From Thinopyrum elongatum (Eukaryota > Streptophyta > Magnoliopsida > Poales > Poaceae), in contig CM022303.1 of assembly GCA_011799875.1 (NCBI GenBank), positions 424,942,483 through 425,006,482 on the forward strand: a DNA stretch of 64,000 nt, written 5' to 3'. The notes under the pieces are model-generated. The model was not told the origin of the DNA. It did not search any database and saw nothing but the letters and a program-made list of their open reading frames with translations. Positions 21,378 to 33,687 of this stretch are shown one piece after another (within the stretch, counting starts at the first letter, position 1; each line of letters starts with the position of its first letter). A program made the translations under genes and the position numbers.

Positions 21378-21746
21378 GGCTATCGGGCGACGGCGACCAG
21401 AGAAGAGGCGGCGGGAGGGGAATGAATGCAGCTACTATTTGGGTTCGCCGTCCGGCTTAACTAAATGTGCACCATCATGTGTACCCGCGGGTGCACAAAT
21501 TGTAACATACAGGTCTGCTTAGGGGGCGTCACGTAACTGGTATGTGTGTGAGATTCTGAGAGATAGAGTGCGTGTGTGCGACTCTACTCTTCGTACATGT
21601 ACTCCACCTTTTGCATCGGGATATAAGTATAATGGTATTACACTTTAGCTTGTGATTTACGTGGCCATGTTAACGTGGTTGTGTAAAAAAAATGTCACTT
21701 CCTGCTCGTGATTTACGTTATATAATTATGAGAAGTTTGCTATCTA
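21378..21746. other. Spacer, no gene seen
   Basis: Intergenic sequence between the gene remnant and the Stowaway MITE. Confidence 0.4.
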
Positions 21747-21827
21747 CTCCCTCCGTCCCATATTATAAGAACATTTTTCAAGCTTACATAGCTTGAAAAA
21801 CGTTCTTATATTATGGGTCAGAGGGAA
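21747..21827. mobile_element. Stowaway MITE (Tc1/Mariner type)
   Basis: It starts CTCCCTCCGTCCCATATTAT and ends with the inverse ATATTATGGGTCAGAGGGAA. It is flanked by TA on both sides (21745-21746 and 21828-21829). At 81 bp it is nearly all inverted repeat and would fold into one hairpin. Confidence 0.88.
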
Positions 21828-21879
21828 TACTAAAATAAAGTGGAATTTGTCCATGTTATATATGTAAATTAAGGTGATT

Positions 21880-23034
21880 ATTTATCATACGGGTAAGGTT
21901 GGACCAAGGGTGGTAGGAACAAATGCTCCACCTAGAGCATGTGTGTGTGAGATGGAGTCTTAGTGTGTGTGTGTGTGAAGCGGAGTCTTCGGTGGCGAAA
22001 GTAATTTAAGTGTGTGTGGCTTCATCCTAGAGAGGTGATGTGTATGGCAGATGCCACCAACGAGGGGGGTGCGGGAGAGAAGAGGCCCGTAAAGAGGGAA
22101 GAGAAGGCGTGTGCGCGTGAGAGGAGTCGACATCGAGATAACGTGTTTGTTCGAGAGACACGGAGGAAGACTACTATATATCAATGGTGCATGTAGGCGG
22201 GAATTAAACAAAGGGATGGTCTTATTGGTTTCGGGGATATAGGGGAAGAGTGAGAGAGGGGGGTAGCTAGAAGGAGATTGTTAAGTGTGAGTGTGTGTTT
22301 TAGAGAAGCGACCCATCCAGGCGGAAGTCATGTGCACACAAGAAGAGAATGATTCGATGTGGGGTTAGGGCTGAGGGTAATTAACTACGTATGGAGACAT
22401 AGGAGACCTTGAATGTGCATGTGCGAGAGGTATACATGTATACATGGGATGTGTGTGTGTGTGTGCGCGCGCGCGCACATGATCGAGATAAAAGAAAGAA
22501 GACATAAGTCATAAGATCAACGGCATGGGAGAGACGGATCGGTATGACAATATGCATGCATGTGAGAGTGGAGGGAAGAAGGCCCGATAATTGAGCATGT
22601 GTTTTTGTCTTTAAGAGATAGTGGCGTGGGCCGGAGCATGCATCTATGGCGAGCAGAGAGAGTGAGACACAACGATTGTGCAAAAGAGATCAACCTATAG
22701 ATGCATGTATAGAGAAACAGATATAGTGTGTGTGATAGGAACCATGAGTGCGTGCGAGAAAGAAAGGTTGATGGAGAAACTGCAGATAGATAGAGAGATA
22801 GAGATGCTAGCTAGAGGGACATCGGCTAGTTTGTGTGTTAGAGATGACCGTCGAGTGGTTCAGAGGGGTGAAGTTATGTGTGTGTGTGAGAAAGATAAAA
22901 AGAGGACGCATGACTGCATGTAGAGAGAAACATATATAGTGTGTGTGATAGGAAGCAAGAGTGAGGGCGAGAAAGAAGGTTGATGGAGAAACAGATAAAT
23001 AGAAAGATAAAGATGCTAGCTAGAGGGAGATCGG
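21880..23034. repeat. GA/GT-rich tandem-repeat tract, left part
   Basis: A purine-rich tract with GTGTGT, GCGCGC (22450-22476) and GAGAGA runs. Two ~215-bp units start near 22705 and 22920 (GAGAAACAGATATAGTGTGT, GAAAGAAAGGTTGATGGAGA, GATGCTAGCTAGAGGGA). The second unit is interrupted at 23034 by the solo LTR and resumes at 26929. Confidence 0.75.
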
Positions 23035-26000
23035 TGTGACGCCCCCGGCTCAATCATGCACTAATCATACACGCAAATGCACACGATTGAGCCTAAGGAC
23101 TCACGGGAAGATATCACAACACAACTCTAAAACATAAATAAAGTCATACAAGCTTTATATTACAAGCCAGGGGCCTCGAGGGCTCGAATACATAAGCTTG
23201 CTTACAAGCGTCAGCGGAAGCATCAGATATCTGAGTACAGATATAAAAGGAAACACAGATAGGCCCTTAAAAGGCGGGACAAACGAAAACACTACGATCG
23301 AAAGGCGCAAGCCTCCTGCCTGGGACCCGCCGATCCTACCCTGGTCGTCAGCCAACTCGTAGTAGTATCCACTCTCGAGGTGGTAGAAGTAGTCGTCGAC
23401 GGGGCATCTGTCTCAGGGGGCTCCGTCCTCTGGTCACGACAAACTGATATGGGGAGAAAAAGAAAGCAAAGCAACCGTGAGTACTCCAAAGTACTCAGCA
23501 AGCAAGGATCTACACTACATATGCAACATTATCAAGGGGAGGCTGTATATGTGGACTGGGCTGCAGAAATGCCAGAATAGAGAGAAGGCCTAGTCCTATC
23601 AAAGACTAGCATCTTCAGCGGTCTTGCAACAATAGAAGAGAGTAGATCAGCATAGTATAAAGTAGTAGTATCGATAAGTCTCAACCTCACCCAGAGATCC
23701 TTTCTCGACTCCCTGCAAGAAAGCAATCGCAGAGCCATACAGTCATCAACCTCGTCCTGAGATCTCTTCTCGACTCCCTGCGAGAAGCAATCCCAGAGCC
23801 ATAGTATCCAATTCTAGTTGTATCGATCGGGATACAACTCCAAGTGTCCGTTACCGAGGATCCGGCTATGCATAGATTAGTTCTTCCCTGCAGGGGTGCA
23901 CCAACTTACCCAACACGCTCGCTTAACTCCGTCCGAACACACTTTTCAGGGTCATGCCCGGCCTCGGCCAAACGACACACTACAGCCCTACCTAGAGCTC
24001 AGCAGAGAGGTCCCCGCCGGTCTACATCCTAAGCGCTCAGGGGTCTTGAGCCGTCGCCCTGTGCACTCCGGGTCGTTGCGAGCAGGGTGGATACCAGCGC
24101 CAACGGCACGATCCGACCCGGCCACAATGCTAAACTGGACGTCTGACAAAGCTTTCGGCTGATACCACGATGCTGAGTACCCATAATTATTCCCGCGTGA
24201 TGGTTAGTGCTATCGGGCCAGAGGCCCACTCAGATCAAATATCCAAACCATAGTACCTTGGGCTTGCGGTCACGAGCAGAGACTCACGAAAGATGTGACC
24301 CCGTCGCCCAGTCTCGAGGACTTGCGGCAAGGGCCAAGAATGCCCGGCCACGCCTCGTATTCATCACTCGGGCACCATACAGGCAACCCGTGTTCACAAC
24401 ACTCGCCACTTAGGCGCACGCGGGTACCCCTCAAGGTCGACCCGCCTTTCCAAGCAACAGTGTAAGGTCCAAGTATCCGTGTGTCCATAACATTAGGGGA
24501 ATCCGAGGTATCACCCTTGTTAGATTCCTACACGATGTAACCGTCAAGGTGAACTTAGGAGGAATCACCCTCGATGGGTTCACACTTGGTGTGTTGCACG
24601 ACAGGGTCGTATCGGAAGTGGAGAAGGAGGAATCACCCTCGATGACCACGACCGAATAGCTACTCTACAGAGTTAACATCAGAAGTGCTACAAGAGGTTT
24701 CACCCTCGGCACTCGATAGTAACGCTGCAGTGTCCTTACAACTAAGGGGGGTGATGTGCGGTGCCGGGGCCTGGTCTTCAATCCCATTGAGCGGGTCTTC
24801 TGATAATCTAGCGGGGCAGTCGGGATAAGTGGGGTCACTGATAGGTCTCTACCCAGCCTAAACTAAGCAGTTTAGGATATGCAGGTAATTATCAACAGCA
24901 GGTTACAATAAATAGGCTATGCATCAGAATGGGTAAAGCAGTAGCAGCAACAATTCTAATGCAAGCATGAGAAAATAGAATGGGCGATATCGGTATGCTC
25001 AAGGGGGGGCTTGCCTGGTTGCTCGGCGGCAAGGGCAAGGTCGTCAATGGTGTCGTCGGTCTCCGGAGCTGCGTCGGTACCGGGAACTGCGTTGGGGTCT
25101 AACGAGAGAGAAGAGGGGGAGGAAATAGTATAAATACACAGCAGACATGAGCAACACAATGTACGACATGACAATATGCAGTGTCGGGCGTGTCCTAACG
25201 TATGGTTGCACATCACCGAGGAAGGGGGAATCCATCTGGGAATGTTTTCTTGGTTCCGGACATTTGTCAGACAGATGACCGAAGGGGTAAGGTTCCATGT
25301 TCGGATAGTTAGGGACGTGTGACAGACGAACGAACCGCGTATTCAGATTCGTCTTGAAATTCTGAGCAACTTTCATGTACAAAGTTTTTCGATCTGAGCT
25401 ACGGATTATTTAGTATGATTTATTGAAATTTTAATGCATTTTATGAATTATTATTAATTCAGTCAACAGTCAACAACAGGGTTGACTGGTCAATCTGACC
25501 AGGGGGGTCCCACTGTCATAGTCTCTAACACTAACTAACAGATTAAGCACTAAATAACAGATTAGGTTAGCTAATCAGAGTTAATTAACTTTAATTAATT
25601 ACCTAATTAATTAATTAATTTAATTATTATTATTATTTTATTATTTTATTTTACACATTTCATTTTTTTTTAATTTATATTTTCCCAGGGGGAGGGCCCC
25701 ACTGGTCAGTGGCTGAGCCACAGGGGGGAGTTGGGCGCACGCGCGACCCAGGGGCGCACGGCGCGGCTGTGGCCGTGGCTGGCCGGCGGGCAAGCGGGGG
25801 CAGCAGCTGCAGCTGCGGCGATGCGAGCGGGCGAGCAGAGGCGGGCGAGCGCAGGAGCGGGCGAGCGACCGAGCGCGCGCGTGCGTAGGCGTGAGGCCAG
25901 GCGCGACGGGGGGGGGGGGGAGGGCACGGCGAGCGAGGCAAGGGCGCAGGGCGGAGCAGCAGCAGCGGCAGCAGAAGCAGCCGGAGCAGCGGCGAGCGCG

Positions 26001-26928
26001 GGTGACGACGCGGAGTAGCAGGCGACGCGGGCGAGCGCGGCCCAGGGCGCGACCAGGTGGTGCAGGGCGTGGCCGGAGCGGCCGAACGGCGCGGGGTCGA
26101 GCGTGCGCGCGCGCGTGCGGTGGCCGGAGCAGAGAGGCGACGGCGACAGAGGCGAGCGGGGGAAGCCGTGGCTGAGGCCTCACCGGCGCTTGGCGAGAAG
26201 GGGGCGGCGAGGCGTGAGGAGGCGGCTCGGGGAGGCGGTCGGGGACGGCGTCGGCGACGAGGGCGAGGCGGCGGCGACGGTGCGGCGTCGGGTCGGGGTT
26301 GGGTGCGCGTGGACGCAGGGGGAGAGTGGGGGGATCGGGTTAGGGTTAGGGTTAGGGTTTGGTGCGCGGGGGGAGAGGGGACGAGGCCATATAGGCCAGT
26401 GCGTGCGCGCGGGTGGGCCAGCTGGCTGCCAGCTGGGCCGAGAGGCCCAGGGGGAGGGGGGGGTTCTCTGTTTTTCTTCTTCTTTTATTTATTTTATTTC
26501 TTCTGCTTTGACAAATGTTTGGCCACTTGTTGACTTTTACAAAATATGAGACTTAGCCCAATAATTGCAAAGTATTACTAGCTAACACCAGAAATTGGTT
26601 TGGGTAATATATAATTTCATTTGAAATTTAGAGTATTTAAAATGGATTTAATGGTTGCTGTTTGCTACTGTTTTAGATTGTTAGAGCCACTTAACTACCT
26701 CTAAAAATGTTGGGTTTAATTTTATAGTTGCCTCTGAATTATTTGCTATTAAATGAACATTTTTGTTTCTGTTTTGAACAACTTTAATTATCACTTTTAG
26801 TTTGAATTTCCATTTGAATTTGAATTTTTAAATGAGATATGATCCAAATGATGTTTAGGCACTGTTGATCATGATGACATGGCATTATCTAAAGGGGATT
26901 ACTGTAGCCAACCACTGGGGGTGTTACA
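23035..26928 (-). mobile_element. Solo LTR of the element C family
   Basis: A 3894-bp sequence begins TGTGACGCCCCC and ends GGGGGTGTTACA in plus orientation, so the LTR reads 5'-TGTAACACC...GTCACA-3' on the minus strand. A perfect 5-bp target duplication, ATCGG, lies on both sides (23030-23034, 26929-26933). No internal sequence is present, so it arose by LTR-LTR recombination. Outer parts match the element C LTRs closely (repeated GGAATCACCCTCGATG blocks; CATGATGACATGGCA near the end). The GC-rich centre (about 25700-26460) differs, including a TTAGGG-repeated patch at 26339-26362. Confidence 0.95.
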
Positions 26929-27480
26929 ATCGGCTAGCTAGTGTGTGTGTGTTAGAGATAAGAGTCGAGTGGATTAGAAGGCTGAGTTATGTGTGTGGGT
27001 GTGAGAGTGATAGAGAGAGGGTGCATGTGAGTCACATACAAACAAATATCAGCGAGAAATGAGATCCCGAGAGACGGAGTTTTGTGTTTGTGAGAGAGAA
27101 AGATATTTCACAAGGAGAGTGATAGCTAGAGATACATATCAGGGAACGCGAGATATCCCTAGGGAGAGAGAGTGTGTGTGAGTGACATACAAGGGAATGG
27201 TGGAGAGATATGAGACCCTGGGAGACAGAGTTTGTGTTTGTGTTTGTGTTTGAGAAAGAGATATTTAAGAGGGAGAGTCATAGCTTCTCATACCTAAGGA
27301 GCGCAAGACATCTCTGTGTGAGAGGGGGTGTGCGAGCGGCACCTAGGGGAATAGCAGAGAGAAATGAGACCCCGGGAGACGAAGTTTGTGTTTGTGTGAG
27401 AGAAAGAGATTTCACAGGGAGAATCATAGTTAGAGACACATAGCAGGGAGCGAGATATACTTAGAGAGAGATAGAGTGAA
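26929..27480. repeat. GA/GT-rich tandem-repeat tract, right part, with ~152-bp units
   Basis: From 26929 the sequence continues the unit broken by the solo LTR (CTAGCTAGTGTGTGTGTG, GAGTCGAGTGGATTAG). From about 27054 a second periodicity of about 152 bp shows three copies (near 27054, 27206 and 27358), each with GAAATGAGA-CCC, GGGAGACGAAGTT, GTGTTTGTG and TCACAGGGAGA-type blocks. Confidence 0.75.
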
Positions 27481-27780
27481 GGTCGAGGGAGAGAGTACCG
27501 TTAGTTTGTTACGAAGATAAAAGATCATTAATTGTCGACATACAAGTAGCACGAGAGATACCCGAGAGACGATGAAGGCTTATAGGTCTAGAGAGATATA
27601 AAAGCATGAGTGATAGCTATATGAGATGAATATCTGGATTAAAGGGGATTCAAATATTTAAACTAGAGATCACGACATCGATAATATCATAACGAAAATT
27701 GGTCTACCAAACATGCATATTCATTTGAATTTGGGGACACGTGCAATGTTATATAGTTTATCAATATTAGTGATCCATAG
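27481..27780. other. Spacer, no gene seen
   Basis: Intergenic DNA leading to the hairpin element insertion site. Confidence 0.4.
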
Positions 27781-27789
27781 ATTCTTTAA

Positions 27790-28634
27790 GGGATAATTAG
27801 ATTTATGCCCCTAGTTGTGTCCCACTCGTCTGTTTTACCCCTAATTCCCAAAAGTCACCGGTTCTGTCCAAGTCACTTTGCTCCTCTTATGCTTTTGCCC
27901 TTTGACCGTTAGTTTGAAAACTTCATAACTAATTCATACTAAATGAAAAAAATGCAAATAAGATACCAAAATGTTCAGAAAAAAATCACCTATATGTCAG
28001 TGTCATTTGCATTCATGAAAAAAGTGTTGGAAAGTGCACATCCAAGTTTTAGCCCTTTTGATACCACCATGAATAGTAAAATATAAAAAAATTCAAAAAA
28101 ATTCAAAAAAAATATGGTGGCAAAGAACGACAAATGTTCTAAGTGCTTGCCAAGTTTCATCAGGAAACGACATTCGTGGAAGTCATGGCAAAAAAAAAAT
28201 CTATTTGGAGTGCTGATTGTTTTTTTTGCCGCGGCACCCACGAATGTTATTCCCTGATGAAACTTGGTAGGCACTTAAAACATTTGTCATTCTTTGCCAC
28301 CAATTTTTTTTTTAATTTTTTGAACTTTTTTAGATTTTACTATTCATGGTGGTAGCATAAGAGCTAAAACTCGGATGGGCACTTTCCAACACTTTTTTCA
28401 TGAATGCAAATGACACTCACATATAGGTGATGTTTTTCCGAACATTTTGGTATCTTATTTGCATTTTTCTGATTTAGTATGAATTAGTTATGAAGTTTTC
28501 AAACTGACGGTCAAACAGTCAAAGGGCAAAAGCATAAGAGGAGCAAAGTGACTTGGACAGAACCGGTGACTTTTGGGAATTAGGGGTAAAACAGACGAGT
28601 GGGGCACAACTAGGGGCATAAATCTAATTATCCC
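27790..28634. mobile_element. 845-bp foldback Mutator-like element
   Basis: Starts GGGATAATTAGATTTATGCC and ends with the exact inverse. The arms pair over about 400 bp each, up to a small loop near 28190-28230 (for example GTCACCGGTTCTGTCCAAGT against ACTTGGACAGAACCGGTGAC). The target duplication ATTCTTTAA is perfect and 9 bp long (27781-27789 and 28635-28643), which places it with Mutator-type elements. There is no coding sequence. A transcript would form a very long double-stranded stem. Confidence 0.94.
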
Positions 28635-28643
28635 ATTCTTTAA

Positions 28644-29595
28644 TTAGAGACAATGCATGGTTTATATGCAATTAATGTCTAAACAGGATTACACTATATG
28701 TTGCGTGTGTCAAACACATTATACGTGTTTGAGAAGTAAAAAAAAATCCGCATGAAACACACATTAATTGAAGACAGTTAGCGAGGAATGCATACATTGG
28801 ATTTCAACATAAAGTGGTTTCAAATATTTGAAAATCCAAATTAAGATGGATCCAGCCTTATGAATCTGTGGTCATGCCATTTGTAAACCATATTTATGTA
28901 TAAAGGGTGCTGTTCTTTTGAAAGTATATATAAAAAAATGATGTATATACATTTGTATTCGAATACAAAATGGATCCGGCCCGAAAAAAATACATACTGG
29001 ATTCGAATTGAGTTGGCACGGTAAACGTGCACTCTTTCTCTGCAAAAATTTGAACGAAGCGGGGAAACTCGCAGTAACCGCCCGAAACCAAAATCCGCGA
29101 GACGGAAATTACTGCCTATCCCTGACATGCAAAGCCTATCTGCTCGATTTCTATAGGTTTTTATAGGGGTAGGCTTGTAATTTCACTCAAACATGACATA
29201 ACCGCCTCCGCCTCTCACCTCCCTGGATTCATACACAGTGGGCGCCAAAACACAGTTTCTCCTCGACCGAAATCGCCTCTCACCTCCCTCCCCGATTCAT
29301 ACACGGTGGGCTCCCAAACAAACTCTCCTCGGCCGAAATCTCCGTCGGCAAATATTCGGTGTATGCGAGATTACCGTCCTATCCCCAACCGACTAATATT
29401 GTTGTGATGTAGGAAATTTTAAACGGGGGCTAAGTTTGTAAATTTCCTCGCATTTGAGACAAGCGCGCCCTGAAGACATGGTTCCCCCTACCTCTCTCCC
29501 TCCATTTCCCCATTCGTACTCCGTGGGCGCCAAAACACCCTCTCCATCGTAGTCTCCTCCGTCCGCCACCCCATCCACCGCCGTCCTCCTCCACC
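28644..29595. other. Spacer with repeated leader-like blocks
   Basis: Positions 29215-29270, 29280-29335 and 29490-29540 share CTCCCTCC, ATTC(A/G)TAC(A/T)C and GTGGGCGCCAAAACA-type wording, so they look like local duplications. It has the look of a plant promoter and leader, but no TATA box is clear. Confidence 0.35.
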
Positions 29596-29925
29596 ATGCC
29601 GAAGCTGATACCCCGACGCCGTCGTCCATTACAAGAGATCGACCTCTCTCATGCACGGCTTCGGATCAGGATCCTTGCATCGCGTCCTCTCGCTTCATCC
29701 GCGCCGTCGTCCACCTTGCCGAGGCTGCTCGTACGACCGTCTCGTCCACCGCGCCGGGATATTTCCCTCACCGCCACCGTCTGCCCTCCTAGATCTACTT
29801 CCACGCTGCCGCCAACCATCGCTACCGCAGCACCCTCAACGCCTCAGCAGGTGCTTACACGGCGCCACACCAGAGGCAGTACTCTTTCCTATCTGCTCAA
29901 GTTATTTATCTCAGCAAGAAAATAG
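29596..29925 (+). pseudogene. Possible 5' end of a disrupted gene
   Basis: An ATG at 29596 follows a CCACCGCCGTCCTCC leader and opens 109 codons rich in Arg, Ser, Pro and Thr. The composition is that of GC-rich leader DNA, and no domain is recognised. The frame ends close to where the Copia-like element begins (about 29970). It could be the first exon of a gene cut by that element, or non-coding. Confidence 0.2.
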
Positions 29926-29976
29926 ATCGCCACTTCTTTACTGTGATTTCTTGTCCATCACTTAGAATCTTACTTG

Positions 29977-31940
29977 TTAGTTGAAACCAAACATTGGTTG
30001 TGAAGTTGCTCTTGGCACCTTATGAAATGCATTTGTGGTGACTCTTCCTCTCCTGTCCTCTGCCTCTTCTTGAAGTTGCTCAACTGTGGTTTGGATCTCT
30101 GTGACCTTCAAGTCTACATCATAAAATTTTGTTTCAATGATCCTCTCAAGACTTTCTTGGTTTTGAGTCAGGGTGGCTAGTCCTTTCTTAATCCTCATTG
30201 TAGACTCAAGCAGATAAGTGAGCTGATCTTGCTTGGTCTTGAGATTCACAGCTAATACATCTGGCATCTTGGAAGTCTTTGCTGCCTTAGCTTGCTCTCG
30301 CTTCTCCTGAGCCTCTACAGATGTAGGACGTGATGCATCCATGACAACAACATTGTCCTCAAAGTCTGGCCTTAGGGGAAGGTGTTCTCTGTCCAGTAGA
30401 TATGTGCCTGTTCCCATCTTGGAATTGATGAGCATCTGAATGTGTGGGGCATATCCACATGACCTCTTCTGATCAGCAACAGTTCTCTTGATGGTTTCAA
30501 CAATCAATGTCATCACCTTGAACTTCTCTGGCACATCAAACATATGCAGCAGGTTTATTGAGTGACCTCTGATCATCCTGTCATCTCCTGACTTGGGAAA
30601 CAAAGTGTACCTTAGTATAGTGTTGATAGTGGGCAGCCCTGACAGCAGATAGTAGATGGATCCAAATCTGTGAGATGCCAAAGCAGCACCTGGAATTTCC
30701 TTGTACATGTGAGCCATGGAGTTATGATCTTTTCTGGGCTTGGCATACACATCTGTGTCATCTTCACTTTCTTCAGGGGCATTGATCAACTTGGCCCATT
30801 CTGCAATTGATGACTGATATCTTGTGCCTTCAGTCATCCAGACTATCTTGCCATCCAGATAGAAGTGTGCAGTTGAATAAAATTGCATGACCATCTCATC
30901 ATTCCATTTAGTCAGCTTCTGACCAACAAACTTGTCCACTTCGTTCATCCTGAAACTCTCATGAACTCCAGGGAAATAATCTTCATTGTCATCAATGAAT
31001 TTCCAGTCAACCCATCTCATGTCACTGACTATGGGCTTCTTGTCCAAAAGAACTGTCTCATAGAAGTCTTGCTGCTCCTTGGTGTGAAATTTGTAGTCCA
31101 CAGCTATCCTTCTCCTCACAGCATATGGGTCTGTCTGCCTCCACAGTCTGAGACCTGCATCCTTTCTCAACTTCATGTTCTCAGCTATGGGATGATTGTC
31201 ATCATGATCTGGAATTTTTGGTTTGAGCTTCCTGAGCACTTGCTGCTCCTCATCCTCTTGAACTTTAGGCACTGGGGCCTTGTTCTTTTCAGCAGCTGAG
31301 ATGTTTCTGGTGGATCTCTTGGGTGCTGTAGGCTTTGGGACTTGAGCTTGGGCAGATGGCTTTGGAGCTGTCTTGCTTGAGCTTGGGCAGATGGCTTTGG
31401 AGCTGTCTTGGGCTTAGATGAATCAGCCCCAGACTTGATTGCATCTCCCATAAGCTTCTGAGACTTTGGTGCTGGCTCAACAGCTTCTTCCTCATCATCT
31501 TCATCTGGATCTTTCATCATTGATGATCTGCCAATAACTCTGGCCATGGTCTTCTTGACCCTTTCCTTCCTTTTCTTGCCTCCAGCAGCCTCTTCCACTC
31601 TTGGTTTAGCAAAGAACTCCATAGTTTCCTGAGTGGAGGCTCTGGCTTTTGACATAGGCACTCTCTTGGCAGGAACTTTCTTCTTCATGCCAGGCTTGAT
31701 GGTAGCAGCAGCATACTCCTTCTTGACTACCTTCTTCTTTGAGGTGACCTCCTCATCAACCACAAAGTCCTCATCTTCAGAATCTGAGGTTCTCTTCTTC
31801 CTTTGCCTAGTTGCAGCCTTAGGCAAGTTGCTTGGGGTGCTTCTGCTACCCTCATCATAACTGCTATTGGAGGGACTAGTGCCCTCACTGAGATTTGCTT
31901 GCTCCTCTGACCTGTTCTGGCTGTCACTGTTGTCTGACAT
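29977..31940 (-). pseudogene. Extra retrotransposon ORF, plant-transposon-protein (PF20167-like), frameshifted
   Basis: The start ATG (31940) follows an acceptor-like ATTCACAG. The N-terminal part is a low-complexity Ser/Glu/Lys region with basic patches (TRQRKKRTSDSEDEDF, KKRKERVKK), likely nuclear. The C-terminal part (31272-29977) has a globular domain (FVGQKLTKWNDEMVMQFYST, WMTEGTRYQSSIAEWAKLI) resembling the 'putative plant transposon protein' domain. A coiled-coil tail (MRIKKGLATLTQNQESLERI) follows. The two halves are in different frames. A 35-bp tandem duplication at 31341-31410 shifts the frame by exactly the amount that separates them. Before that duplication the ORF would have been about 640 residues. 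Function is unknown. Confidence 0.65.
31341..31410. repeat. 35-bp tandem duplication that breaks the extra ORF
   Basis: CTTGAGCTTGGGCAGATGGC, continuing through TTTGGAGCTGTCTTG, occurs at 31341 and again at 31376 with no difference. Since 35 is not a multiple of three, it shifts the reading frame. Confidence 0.95.
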
Positions 31941-31949
31941 GGCTGACAC

Positions 31950-33455
31950 TGACCCTGTGAATAGATAGGTATAGGCAGAGTAGATGAGCATCACAAAGTA
32001 CAGCTATTTTGGCAAAAAGTTTGACTCAAAAACTTAATTTTAGTTTTCTGCAGAAAGCATTTCGGAGCTACCGATATGACTAACTCGGTGACACCGAAGC
32101 AACTTTGGAGTCTAAACAGGCAGTTTCGGTCAGACCGAGACGCAGTTCAGTGACTCCGAGATGCTAGGGTTTCACAGAGAAAGTAAACTTGGTCACACCG
32201 ATTTGTACACTTCGGTCAGACCGAGTAGTACATGTGCAATGGCCTGGGCCAAATCGGTGAGACCGAATACTTCAAATCAGTCGGTCCGAGATGAGTTCGG
32301 CGGAAACCTAACCCTAAGTTTTAGTATCAAAACTAATCTAGAGGAAGTTTTGGTTGGATAGGATGATCTCAATCGTGGCTAGAAGCATGGCATTAACTTT
32401 TGTGCAAGAATCAGAGTTAAGGAATTCACAAAGGGATCGAGTCCGTACCCTAGCTTGGTGGCGGACTCGCTACAGCGACAACGGCGGCGAAGAATCCCGT
32501 TGACAGCGGTGGAGACCAACAGCAGGAGGGCGCTGGCGACGACGGCGACGATCCGGAGACCAAGGGGGCGGCAGAGCTGGGCAGGCGCGGTTGGGAGTTT
32601 GAAGAAATTTCCAAATTTCAACCCGCGGATATATATACCCAGTCACTCTCGGTGTGACCGAGTGGAACGACTCGGTGGCACCGAGATGCAGAATTGCAAG
32701 CGGTTACTGCAACTCGGTGTGACCGAACTGTTCTAATCGGTTGCACCGAGGTGAAAACCTAGATCAACCCAATGATTTCGGTGAGACCGAGATGGATGAA
32801 TCGGTCAGATTGAAATCCATTAAGAGGTTTTGGAAGTTTAAGCCCTTGACGGATCGGTGGCTCCGAGTGCTCCTCACCCGGAGGGTCCGAATTCGACTTG
32901 ATCAAACTTTGTGATGTAGCATGAATAGAGTTTGAGATGAGAAAAGCATAGATAGCTAGAGGGAGTACTTAGGCATTCTTGTCCATCCATTTGTCAAAAA
33001 GAAAAACCAATCAATCAAAACAACAAATGGATGTCCTCGAATGGAGAAAATTATGCAACCAACATGCTCACACAATAAGATAACAAATGAAATATGTGGC
33101 AAAGCATGCACAAACACTCTAGCATCTATCAAGCAATTGGCGATGACTAGGTCATCTATATATGAGTATATTGACTTAGGAGTCAAATGAGAACATTTGA
33201 TCATAGGTCATACTCATCGTTTAAGCACAAGTGGGGTTACCACTTTTACATAAAGCATTGTTGTGTTCACACCATTAGAGTTGCTTTAGCTCAATTCTTA
33301 GAGTAAAGCTCCCCCTAGATGTGATATCCCCCCTAAGAGGGATGAACTAACCTTGGGCTTTGTTGATGATGACTTCATGTAGATGTTGAAGATGTGGATG
33401 CTCAATGTTGATGTAGATCATTTGGAGAAATCCATTGGAGTGAGTTGCACTTTCA
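31950..33455 (-). promoter_or_regulatory. Internal LTR-like promoter segment upstream of the extra ORF
   Basis: On the minus strand the segment opens with TGAAAGTGCAACT, identical to the first 13 bases of the LTR at 37615. It then holds about a dozen TCGGT-N3-ACCGA sites (32853-32085), a TATA box (TATATATA, 32637-32629), a GC-rich leader and a splice acceptor 18 bp before the ATG at 31940. The rest does not align with the LTR, so this is not a simple second LTR. Confidence 0.45.
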
Positions 33456-33687
33456 ATACCTACATGGGTTAGTCCCACAAGGAACACACAAGGATATCCA
33501 TAGACATAGAGTGAAATACACATATGATGTTGTCCATGAAAGCATTAGGTTACCTTGTCCCTTGTCTTACCAACAAGAGGGTTTTGTGACTCCTTGAACT
33601 AGTGCAAGATATGGAAGTTGATTGCACTTGTCCTTGCCAAAATGAATATGAGTGAAGTATGTAGGCAGAGTCACCCTCAAGAACTCT

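Noticed and set aside
25641..26183. 180-codon Arg/Pro-rich minus-strand frame in the solo LTR
   Set aside because: GC-rich LTR centre with several overlapping open frames on both strands; no protein-like pattern.
26339..26362. GGGTTAGGG repeats that look telomeric
   Set aside because: Only about three units, TTAGGG rather than the plant TTTAGGG, and inside a solo LTR with clear borders.
31950..33455. A true 3' LTR of the Copia-like element
   Set aside because: Shares only the first 13 bases and the motif style with 35959-37615; no polypurine tract precedes it.
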